From: Ectocarpus siliculosus
Taxonomy: Eukaryota > Sar > Phaeophyceae > Ectocarpales > Ectocarpaceae
DNA length: 64,000 bases
Direction of reading: 5' to 3'
Assembly (NCBI GenBank): GCA_000310025.1
Contig: FN649752.1
Coordinates: forward strand, 3,467,925-3,531,924
Below are positions 47,601-59,600 of the stretch, in pieces. Position numbers and translations under genes: made by a program. Within the stretch, counting starts at the first letter, position 1. Each line of letters starts with the position of its first letter. The notes beneath the pieces were generated by a model that saw only the letters and a program-made list of their open reading frames with translations, did not search any database and was not told where the DNA came from.

Positions 47601-50600
47601 ACCCCTTTTGATGACGCAATTACCTGTCTACGTCCCTGCCAGCGTCGTAAAAGAGGCACGCGCGCATCCCCCGCTGGCGTATATCGCCCATCTTGGAGTC
47701 TCTGGCTACCGGAATCCCGAAGGCGTGCTTGACGGACAACTCCACCTTGAGTATCACGGATTTTATTGTTGCCGAACAACGAGGTTTACACCCCGTCAAG
47801 CGTGTGGGGTGCTGTTGGTGTTGTTCTGCGTGTGCGGCAAAAGAGGGACTCTACCGGGTGTGGATGCGCATGGTATTGCCGGCCAAGAGCACAAGAGCGA
47901 CCATCAGCGTCCGCGGAGCGGTCGTGGTAGTTTGTTCCAGGCACGGCAGCGCCAAAGTTGTCGCAAGACAAAGGCTACATGGCGGATAGAAAAAGGCTTG
48001 TGTTGTAGTAGTGCCAGAGAAACTACGTACGTGCTAAACACTAACCACCAACTGTCCTAGGACGCCCTAAGCTATGATGATCCTCTTCAGGGCCTTCCAA
48101 CAAAGGTCTCCGCAGTTGCACAGAGACCTCGTACCTGGTGACCCCCCAAGCACGTTCCTCAAGCAGTCTCGTCGAACCCCCGCCAACCAAGACTAAAACA
48201 GGGTGCAGGCAAAATGACAGGCATGCATACCTGCATCACCCCGCCGCCGCCACCTGAGCCGTCTCTCCGACCGCCGCCGCCGCCGCCGCCTTCCTCGGTG
48301 GACGCCCCGACCTCCTGCAGCGTCGCGCGCTTCATCACGGTCGTCGTGGTCTCCATCAGGCCGGCTCCGAGGATCGAGGACCTGCCCGCGATCCGGGCAA
48401 GAAGGGCAAGACGTACGGCGGTAGAGATTTACGTTGTTGGTAATCCGGTCTACAGTTATGGATACGTATGTATAGCACGGATTGGTCTTTTGCCGTATCG
48501 CAAGCAAAAATCAGGTCAACGCCTTTACGTCAATTCTTATTCGGTAATCAAGCTTTTGGTTATGAGTTCACAACATATCTATTCACCTGAGTATCAGCCT
48601 TGAATAAACGTGCTTAGGCGGGCTTGGCACGTATAGGCTATGGATAGGTAGCACGGATTGGTCTTTTGCCAGAACACAAAGCAAAAATCAGGTCAACACC
48701 TATACGTACAACCTCATCTTACTCTGGTAATCAAGTTTTTAGTCATGAGTTCACGACATATCTATTCACTTGAGTATCAGACTTGAACAAACGTACCTAG
48801 GCGGGCTTGGCACGGATGAGCTATGGATAGGTATAATAGCACGGATTGGTCTTTTGCCAGAACATACCAACAAATATCAGTTAGTTCACGAAACACCCAT
48901 CCGTACAGGCCGTTTCTTAATCTGGCATTCAAGTTTGTAGTTCTGAATTCACAACTGTTCAATTCACTTTGTGTTATTGGCTGAAAACACTTGTACTTAT
49001 GCAGCCTCGGCCTCGAAACCGAAGAGAACCTTGTTAGAACGCTTGGAAAACTCTAGCAAACATGTCAGAGAATCATGTAACAAAGGGTACGACAGCAACA
49101 TACCGTCGGCTGCCCCTTTAAGCAGTCGCAACTCGGACAACATCTCGTGTGAACCCCAAAAGACAAGGACGACAACACGAAGTTGATGATCACCTTGGGC
49201 ACGATCAACTTACATTAACGATTTATTGATACCTAACATGGAAAACATCAAGAAAATGGAGTCCGATAGTTGTGTTTACCTTCGGCGTGTCTTGGTGCCT
49301 TTCGATTCGGTAATCGCAGGAGGAGGTGATTTTTCCCTGTCCCTTCTTCCGAAGCCTAGAGTCGCCGCCAGGGACTTGGATGGGGATTTTTTGTTACTAT
49401 TGCTGCCGCTGCCGCTTCCCCTGTCGGCCAGATTGGCCGTTTTCACCAGCACCTGAGGGCAAAACGAAACCCGTACAGAAGATATGTTGAGGTCTGTCAC
49501 ATCCGAACAATTCGCTGATTCTACATAAACAAGGAACGGATGAAGTGGTACTGTTTCTTTCTCTGTCTGTGTTCGAGGGTTTTAACTGAACCCCAGGGTC
49601 GACCACGTGCATGGGTAGGGAGAGGATGGAAATGGTGGGCAACGTTCTCCTATACGGCGAATGTTAGATGCACCCCTGCGCTCTTTCGAAAAAATATAAG
49701 CTCAACCTAGAAACAGGAGCCGTATCGTGTGTGTTTTGCCGCCATCGGCTGGTTGTACGCTTCTGCAAGAAAGTACAGAGTGAAAGAACAAGAGCGTGTG
49801 TGTGTGGGGACGCCATCGGTTTATTGCTCGTGTGTACATGTGGTTTCAATCCTCTTACCTGCCCCTGCGCGTCTGGCGGAGCCTTGCTGGCCTCCACTTC
49901 AGCTACCTCCGTCGTCACTTTCACGGACATGTCTTGCAGCTGTTTGAGACACAAGGGAGGAGTGAGTCAAGCGGTGTTGAAGACGAAAAGTGCGTCTGGT
50001 TGTAAAGTATGGCTCAGGGCTCACGCTTCATATTAGGCGCCAAGTATCACTTGTTGCACGAAAAATGTACTTTGGGTTGCACACCCCGTTATTGGAAGCA
50101 AGAGCCATGCTGCATTAGTTCGTCCCGCCTCTTACGTTCTGTAGACAATACCTGGATGCAGCCGCGGCTGTCGAGCTTGGGCATGAGCACCCACTGCAGG
50201 CTGAGCTCCTTGATGTTGTCCAACGGCGCAAGCACGCTCTTGCGGCAGGATGAAGGCATCCCCAGGAAAGAAGACAGCTGCCCCTCCACGTCAGGCATCG
50301 CGCCCATTTGGAGCTTGCGCAAGGCTACCGCCACAACCTTTTGCAACATATATTGGTGGCGGTATTGATTGAATCGTGGATTCAGAATCGGAATTCTCAG
50401 CTGGAAAAACACTAAGACCGTCGAGGGCTAGCTCAAAACAAGCAAGCGGACTTTGGCACTGGGGCTTGCAGGGGCAATTGCAGAAAAACACGCAAAGGGG
50501 GGAGGAGCGGGCTAGTGGGGCGGGAGGGACATGACCATCTACCCATCCCTTCACCGTGTTATAACTTGTACCACGATGCAGTAGATGAAAGATTGAAGAG

Positions 50601-53600
50601 TGAGCAGGTGGACGAGCAGTTTCCTGTGTGTACCTCCTTCATGTCTGCAGGCAGCGCTGCGATACCCCCGCTCCCTGTCTCGTCGCCCACGAGCTCGAAC
50701 AGCTTGACGAACTCCACCCACGATACCTGCCCGCTCTGGTGTCTAGAGGAGTGGCCGCACAATCGGAGCGAACCGCACAGAACCAACAGCGGCACCAAAG
50801 CCAGGAACGGAGAACGCAAAGAAAAATGAAAGGGTGAGTAAAGGGACGAGGGATATCAAGAAGAATCGCCGGACGAGAAAGCGTATTTAGTCATTCTACA
50901 GGTCTAGCGCGCAGAACCTCGCGGACCTTGGTTGCTTTTGCGAGGGTTGGCGTGGTGGGCCTCAAGAAGACGGGAAAACCTAAGATTATCTTCGTCCCGA
51001 CCGCCAAACCAGCTTGGTTAAACTCAAGAGGACAGAGTGAAATACACCCATCGTCCTCGGCGGTTCGTGAATGTTTGCCTTTGAATCACTTTGAGAGCAG
51101 CGGAATCAGGGTCACTTTGTGAGCAGCGGAAGCACCAGCGGCAGCTATATTTTCCACGGTACGCAATTTGTGTACACATATCGCAACATACACGATACCG
51201 TAAGACTCTCCCGCATGGCAGATATCCCGGGTTTTTCTTCACGACATTGCGCAGTTTTATAGTTTTATGCGCTGTTGAGGCGGGGGGGGGCTTTGCCTGT
51301 GAACCAAGGCAATTCTGTCATATCCCGAGTACCTAGTGACGTAATTAGAGGCGAGGGTCATTCTATGCACGCATTCGCTCCACAGGTTAGGGGCGGGTGA
51401 CCGTTGCCTTGCCTCCTGCTTGCATTGCGACTATCTAGAATAAGCGCGCTCTCTCTTCGGGGATTTTCCTTTCCTGACGTCCTTGGAAACGTTGCAACAC
51501 CGCTTCACACCTGTCCAGAATTCCGAGAAGTGCTTCGGCTTCCTCGTGTGACAAGAGTCGCAGCTTGCTGCAGAAGAGGTAGGAAAACTCCTTCCTTTTG
51601 ATGGAGCCGGACCTGTATTGAGAGGGGCACCATTGCCAACACGAGTGGAGAATTGTGTTAATCGTAATGAACACAGACGGAAACTGTGGAATGTGCATCA
51701 GTCGGGAGAAGAGCGAATCGATGGGTGCCAAGACGAACAGCGAAGAAAACACTACGGAGTCAAAGAGGAGAGCGAACAGTCATGCATAAGAATGAATCGT
51801 TAGCAGCGTTCCACTGAAAGTTGCGATTTTAGAGAATGACGCACGCGTATTAGGAAAAAACCCTGATAAAGATTGTCCATAGGGAGACGCAAGAGGCGTT
51901 AGGTACAGTCAGACCAAACACATACCCAGATGTTGTAGTGAGGAGCGAGCAAGGGGGAAGATTGGAGCCATCCATAAACGCATGGCAAGTGGTTAACAGA
52001 GAAAACGAGTATCATGGTAGCAGCTGAGGAAATGAAACACATAAGTGGTGGAGACGTGGAGACTGAGCTGAAGCTCAATCCCGCACCAGCAGAGAGTGAA
52101 TAGAACGCATAGAACATTATCGATAGAGCAAGGAAATAAGGACGGTAATGTATTGAAATAAATATGGAGGTATCAAACGACGTCTGTCATGAACGATATG
52201 TGGAGTCAACGTTAATTATCGTTCGCCTCGACCATGGCTCCGAGGTGCTTGTAGTACAAATATTATGCTCAAGATTATCGAGACTTCATTAGAGTTTTCG
52301 TTGCTTTGTCAAGCCAATTCATCGCACCAAAGACTATACCGACCTGAAACCGCCTAGCAATCAGTTCATTCACGCCCAGACAAAGCACCAGGCCTCCGAC
52401 ACCGAATCATGCCCAAGTATCCGAGGTGGCTCAAATCGAAATGAGATATTGATCGCGTACCTTCGGCATTCATTCAAAAGCCAACTCTTTTTATTCGTAC
52501 CTGTTGGTGTCAATCTCGTCGAACATGGCTCGCATCTCTCCCTCCGTAAGCTTTTTGGACTTCGTGCGCTCGAGCAGAAAGGGCATGACTGCCTCCTGGA
52601 AACCGTCGAACTGCGTAGTCGTTGAGCGGCGATCAGGTCGTGCATACCGGTGCAACAAAGGGGGTAGATCGCATAATGATGATAGTTCGTTTGGTGTCGA
52701 CTACGAACCGCACCTGGAAAACGTTACGAATACGGATTCAGAAAGAAAGGCAGGTACTCAACCTTTAAACTCAAAGCGAAAATCCTTGTCGGGCATGTTC
52801 GGCCCGCCTCATGAAACCATAAATCTTACACCAGTGTTGAACACCCTGCGCCGTCCCCGAAACATTACAATCTCCCTATGTTTGTGTGTCCTTGGCCCGT
52901 ATGCGTATCCATCGTTCATTCCCCCCCGAACGACCATCCGTATACCCACCTCCACCCCGCCGTTCCGATCCACGTTGGCCTTCCGCAGCAGCGCTCGAGA
53001 CTCCCCCCGGGTGGGGTCGTGGCCAAGGGCTCTGAGAATGCTCACCACCTCGGTGGCATCGATGCTGTTCGAGTTGTCCTGGTCATAGAAAGCGAAAGCT
53101 CGCTCCACCGTTTCCAGGAGACTGGACCGGATCTGGGGGGAGGGGCATAGATCATGTGGTTTGCAGCCGGGCTGATCAGAATCTGGGATTTGTCCACGTT
53201 TTACCCGACCTGGGGACAAGGGGTGGGTGTGGGGGGGTGTACTCATAGTCGTGCATGCCGTAGTCGCCAGGCCATTGACGTCGCATCCCTACAAAGCCGG
53301 GACGGAGCACGCCGGGTTCTCACCGGACCAGGCTCTCACATCACCAAGCGCGAAGCGCCGTGAGGTATTCGGCGAGTCGCATGGAGGGTGCGCTGCATCC
53401 TGCTAAGGGTGTTCGGCATCTTGTGCTTACTTCCTTGCGTATGGATGACAGCTGCGTGTGACTTAATTTATTTTCTGGTGCTTTCACGTCCAGAGACAGT
53501 TGTAGGCACTGTGTAACTGCCTCGAGGATGCTTGACCAATTTAACACAACGTGGTGCGATTATCCCCTTTACGCGGAGTGAGGGTTCTCGACCCCGCACA

Positions 53601-56600
53601 ATACAGTCAACCCTCGACCACCATTACGGTTACCGCAAAAAAGGGGTGGGTTGGGGCAAAGGGCCATGATGGCCCCAATGCTCTTGAGTGTTTGGATATC
53701 ATGCAAAATGCAAGGGTCCCCTGCGGGACGTTGGTTTCGGGCTCCCCGAGGGTGATGCAAGACGACGTGTCGAACGGCTTTTCGTCGGTTATTGAGGCTT
53801 AGAGTTCGATAGCAGAGCTCCTTGTCGTACACAGCATTTCATGAATCATTCGGCGGCCGATTAAGTGCCAGCACGGAAGTGTGCACGTGAAGGTTGGTTG
53901 TGATTGACTCGGCGGCCTATGTCCAAACGAATCAGTGATGCGGGGCGGCCAATGCGAAAAAACAAACGAAGCAATTTCCTCGTTAAGAAATGATGTGTTG
54001 CTCCGATACACCAAGCAGATGCGAGGACATAAGCTCCAGATAAGCACCACGAATAGGATTGCGGGTCCGTACGATCAGCGCCATCTGCAGTTATTAATAG
54101 TTTCATTGGCGATGGGAGACGTATTTGAAGCGAGCATGCGGGGTTTTCTTGTCCATTGTAATGAGATTCAATTGACCCCCCGGGGCTTGTTTTCTCGAAA
54201 AAGCATTCCCGGGACATAGAGCCATTGCTCTTCTGCCATTTTTCGTCGAGCAAACGTGCCATGGACACCTGGTGAGCTCCAAACAAGCGCAGTATTGAGC
54301 CTTTGGTGTGCGCCACAAACGGAATCGCGAATGAAAGTTTATTGACTTCGGAGATACCGGCGAAATCAGCCAAAATCATCGAAATTGTACAAGAATGTAT
54401 ACGCCAGAACAGACTAAACGGGCCAGCTATCATTCGCTGGACACAGAAAGAGGGAGAGAAAGTGAGAGAGCTGTCAGAAATTTCTACTGTGTCCAACTGA
54501 ACGCCCCCGTTCCCTGCTTCGTTTCGGTTGAAAAAATACGCATTCACAAGGGCACTCGGCCCATGTACACTCCAGACAACCGAGCTCCTCCCTTCGGGTG
54601 CTGTGAAATTTCTTCTCGTCTCACCTGCTCATCGAGGGTTCCCGACTGTCCACCACCCCTCGCCCCCAGCACAGCGGAAGCCCCCTTCAGGAGGCCTTCG
54701 CAGTTAACCATGCGATGGAAGTCGGCGTAGGACAGCACCGGGTGGTGTCGATGTCGCCCTCTGCCACTCCGCCGCCCGCCCCCTCCCCCGGAAGTGGAAA
54801 ACGCCGCCACGAGGAGGCTTACCAAACCCCGATCGAGGGGCAGGCCGGCGTGCCGGAGGCCGCGCGCTAGGGACGAGGTGGAGAGCGTCGTCTCCGTTCC
54901 CCTCTTTTCGTTGCTGGTGCTGTGTCGTTTGTCGCGGCCGCCGCCGCCGCCGCCTCCGCCCCCGCTGCTGCTACTGTCATCGCACATCTCGGTGAACAGC
55001 GCCCGGAGGTCCATTGCCCTGACAGGTTTCGAATTCAATTACCGGTGTTTTTCGTTTCATCGGTTCTTGGGGCATAGGGGAGAGAAGGAGTAAAGTTGTG
55101 GCTTTTTGTTGATTCCCCTGCGGAAGAAAAAAGCAAGAGATTGTGCTACGACAATATTTTGTTGTGCCTGTCTCACTTGCTGAGGCGAGCTTTGAGGTGC
55201 CGTTGAACCTTCCCCAACAGTGCGTCATCCAGCCCGCCTCCTTCCGACAGCCACCGCACGAATGCGTCGTAGTCCATTGCGGCAGCAGCTGGTGACGACG
55301 ATGACACCTCGCTATCTCCCTCCTCTCTTTCGTCGGCTTGGGCACGGCCACCCTTGCCAGAAGGCACTGCGAACTTGGACATCAAGATGGTCACGTCCTC
55401 CTCGGACATCTTGACGTCACCCTACAGTTGCGCAGGGAAAACACGCAGAGAGGCGGCCAGGGCTCGTTGTGAAAAGCACACAGGGAAATCGCCATCGAGT
55501 CTAAATACTTTCTAGCCAACGGTCGTCGCGAAGTACCTATTCTCACAGAAATAAACGAAAACATCCGGAAATCTCCCTCCCTCCCTCCCTCCCTCCCTCC
55601 CTCCCTCCCTCCCTCCCTCACCAATCCTTTGGCGCCTGCCGCATTTCAGGCTTCGAGGAAGCTCACCTCCTCGAATACCGCCCTCAGGTCTTCCACGGTG
55701 GCCTTGCCCGTCCCGGCACGATCTCTGGACTCGAACATCGCCGTCCACTTCGCGGTCACGGCGGCGGGGCTGCTGAAGGTGGCCGTGCTGCTGCTGCTGC
55801 TGCTGATGCCGCTTCGTTCCCCGCCGCCGCCGCCGTCGTCTTGTTTCCCGTCTTCGTTGCCTCTCTCCTCGGCCGCCGCCGCCGCTGCTGCCGCTGCGGA
55901 CTGCTGGATGATTGACACCCGCAGCCCCATCAGTCTGCTTTCAAGCCTGCGTCGTTGTTGGTCCGGTTCGGTCTTTGGTGTTGTCCGTTTCGGCGAGGGC
56001 GGGCAGCAACGGTTGTTCGTCTCCGAGCCTTGATCACGCCTCAGGGGGAACTTGCCAACACATTTAGGTGGGCTGGAGCCGTCGAGCTCGGCAAGCTCTG
56101 ACTACCTATTTCCACCGACGGAAGTGGTATGGGACCATCTGTAGTTTTCGTGCGAGACTGTGTGAGATATGGTTTTCAAGCAGACACTCATGCACTCATC
56201 TGAGCGCGGAGTCTTCGCAAAAGGGAAAAACTCAGTGCTCGTGTATGGTGAGGAGGATGACATATCGAAGACGAGAAGTCTCTGTTCGAGCGACTCCCGA
56301 TCAATCAATTCCGACAACGTGCACAGAAAGGAGAACTGCTAGCGCAAGTATGCCATATCCCTCGTACCTCGCTCCCTTGACTGTGCCGGTTCTTCGACCA
56401 ACACGATCACGATCGCTGCTCCCTCTGCCTTGATTGTTCTTGGCCTTTTCTTTTTCCTCCTTGCTCTTCTTCTTTTCCTTCTTCTTTTCCTTCTTCTTGT
56501 CCTTGAGATGCTTCTTTTTCCTGCCCCTTCCCTCCATCTCTGCGTCCCCGCCCTCGCTATCTTCGTCTTTGCTAGCGTCAGTCTCGCTGTCTCGCTCCTG

Positions 56601-59600
56601 GCTGCTGCCGTCGCCCCCGTGCCGTTTCGAGCTCTTTCCAGACGCACCCCCCTTGACAATGGCGGACCCCTGAGAGACCGACACCATCAGCAGACACATA
56701 CGGCAAGAGTACAGTACTCGTTAGGCTAAATCTGGAGGCGTTCTCTAGCCTCAAACAGCGTGACTTCTGCAATACATTCCGTTTGAAGTCAACAAAGATC
56801 GACGCGCTTTATGCCTGGCTGGCATCATGAGGAAACTCGGCACTCGGGCAGCAGCACCCACAACCTATAATAGTTAATGTTGGGTTGCGACCACCTGCGT
56901 GGTGCCGCAGAACACCAAACCAGTGAGACCTTCCTTGATACCGTGGCAGGAGCAACAGACGCGGGTGGACCAGCACCCACGAGGGTCAACCCCACAATCC
57001 TGACTATTTCCATCTGCAAACGAACCCAGGTTCCAGCTGATGCAAACTCCGAAGCTGCCTAAATTACCTCCGGGCAGAAATTACTCTGGGTCAAGCCCCT
57101 TCTCTTTGAGCGATTCGCACGGCTGCGTAGTCGTTTACAAAAATGGGCTTGGCTTCGCCTCGAGCACGATAGACACCGCCATTACCCAACTTATCTACGT
57201 ACAACGTGCGGGATTTTCTGCATGAGGTTGAAGCGCAGATCGGTAGGGTTAGGGTTAGTATCACGCACGCAGCCTTGAAACATGCCCATCCCGGCCTCAC
57301 CTTGTCCTTGAGCTTTGACAGGATGCCGCTTCCACTCCGTTTGATGCCGCTGCGTGCGCCACCCCTGTCCCTTTTCGACGCTAGCGCCAGGAGCTCTTCG
57401 TAGTCTAGCATGCCATCTCCGTCCTTCACAACGGAACGGAAAGAACGGACAATGGTGCCGGAGGTGGCCGTGCTACTGATTGACTCTCCCGTAACAAAGT
57501 TCGACACACGTACCGCCGATGATAATGGAGGCTGTGAGGATAGAGCCGTAAATTTCTGCACCGTATTGCGGGAGGGTTGTATACGACTTATCGACGAAAG
57601 CGCGCTCCCATTCGCCCCCCCACCTTGAGCCGGCTCATCACATTGTGGACGCTTCCTCTGCATTCAGTCAAAGTGGGCACACTCGTTTCGCACGTTTCAC
57701 AGGTGCTTGACACGCATTCTCCAGCGCTCTCCAACGCCAACGATGGCGGAGTTTCATGAATTTTTCCCATGGATAAGACACCTGAACTCAAACACTACAC
57801 ACACCTTGTCCAGGCGCGCGAAAAGTGCTCTCAAATCCCCCTCTGTGAGCGGCAGCCCCAGCGTTCGTCTCAGCACAACCTGCGGAAGCAGTATCGCGAA
57901 TAAGTTCACTCTCATGCGGTCGAGCACTACAGCATTCTACTTGGGTTTGGGAGATGTCCATAGATCACCCTTATGTGCCTCCGCCTATGTTCATGCACAG
58001 TTTCCCACAAAAAAGGAGATCGAACATCGACGTTAATGCGCACTAGCACGGCTAAAGAACGGCGAAGTTCTGCCAGAAATCCCAAGTGATACAGCCGGAA
58101 CGTGGACAGGTAAAAGAAACGTTCAAATACCACAGTTTGTCAGGTAAAAAAAACACTCAAGAGTGAAATCGAGACAAAAAACAACGTCGGAGGAGTCATT
58201 TTTTTTTTTCATCCTAGAGAAGTTTGTCCATCCTTGTCGGTGCGTCTCCTATTCTATATACCTTCTCCTATTCTATATACCTTCATGTCATGCCGGCTGA
58301 CCGTTCCCACGCCGTCCTCGTCGAACCCCTCGAACAGCCCTCGCACGCCGCCCGGCAGCCTCTTCTTGATGGCTCTGTCCCTCGCCCCATTATTGTCCGC
58401 GGTCTTCCCCTTCTTCTTCTCCCCGCCAGAGCGAGTCTGCCGGCCGGTCAGCTGTCCCAGGAGCCGGCCAAGCTTGACCGTGAGGCGATCCGGGTCGAGA
58501 CCGGACGACAGCCACGCCGCGAACACCTCATAGGTGATCTGCCGTTTCGTTCAGTGCAAAAAATGTGCTACACTTTCACTGTCTTGAGGACGGCCAGACA
58601 GGAATGCCCGTCGGCAGCGCGTCATGAAAACGGTGCGAACGTCCGCTGCTTCGAACTCCTCGCGCTGGAAAACAACGGGGGAAAACAGTATAGTACGAAA
58701 TGAGTGAAAAAATGACGGTTGCTATGGCACTCACCGTGCCCTCTTCGACCGGGTCGAAACGCCTCACGAGAAGCGACTTCTCCGCGGCGCTAAGCCCGCC
58801 GAACCCAAGTCTTTCCAGGCTTCGCTTGAAGTCCGAAGCCTGTTGGGACGGTTGCACAGGTAAGAGAAAGCGGTGATTACTACGCGAGTGGAAGCTTCTA
58901 CTGAAATTGATACTTTGAACCAGCTGGCTCGTTCGGACGCATCTCGCAGGCAAGTTGTCCGTCCGCCCAAGCGGGCTTAAGTAATGCACGGCAATATATT
59001 GTGCGGAAACGAGCACTACCTTTCGGGAAGAATCCATGACAAAACGTTCGGCATGTCATCTTTCGTCACCCCCGGCAGGCCCGGTACCAACGCCCCGAAG
59101 GGGGAGGGGGGGAGACTGTATATATATTTTGATGAGTTTTATGCCGGTATGCCGGTATGCCGGTCTGCAGTTGTTTTCCATGGCAAGCACCGCGGCGCGC
59201 TGAGGCGTCAGCCGAGACAGTGCGTGCTATGGAAGACCGCAACGAAGCCGGAGACCCCAACGCATCAAGGCCTCTCAGTTGCTCGGCCGTCGATCAATTT
59301 CGTTCAGACGCCGAAAACCCGCCCGAACCACGGCTGGCAACTGCAGTACCCTAGACTTCGTACTCTGATTCAACCCACCTTGATGTAGCCCAGCCCTTCC
59401 GCGTCCTGTTTGGACAAGGCTTTGACGACCAAGGCAAAGGGGCAGGCTGATTGCTTGCTGCCCCTGCTGCGGTCTGCCGCCCGCGCCAGGTCCTTCGACA
59501 TCCGCCCGTGGATCTTGGACACCTCCTTCGATTCCTGTTCACGCATGCCGCACCGAAACGGGTACGAGCAGGACCGGTCATGGCGTGTCGTGGGGGTGGG

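Larger units (their letters stand above)
41635..50337 (-). other. Nephrocystin-1-like C-terminal region of the giant gene
   Basis: Successive exons encode a β-strand-rich block (ELSLQWVLMPKLDSRGCIQ, VELSVKHAFGIPVARDSK, LFLLVELTCTVQTAK) and then a 187-codon exon rich in Ser/Gly/Lys that ends VEVEMSCGWVL. Next come IPFLELVESHEV and YKLLGGTPFAKTDINE, then MKIEGLHKGSEVEIKILPVN, then IFRLPRNVILSDTFVSLVRH...LFPRLAGDPALMM, then ALKNQWETEMRKTHVD. The order 'SCGW - LxGGTPxxK - LP..., RxYRxxxAxxL - FP.L..DP - L...W' is that of vertebrate nephrocystin-1 downstream of its SH3 domain. I see no SH3 domain here; the EF-hand array occupies its place. Recognition is by eye. Confidence 0.65.

Noticed and set aside
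52809-53246. EF-hand exon extended upstream to a start codon
   Set aside because: A good acceptor at 53,132 and the host reading phase define the exon; the upstream extension is intron and SINE sequence.
57241-57262. Telomere-like GGTTAG repeats
   Set aside because: Only about two to three units inside an intron; also two CCCTAA units near 62,885. Too short to indicate a telomere.
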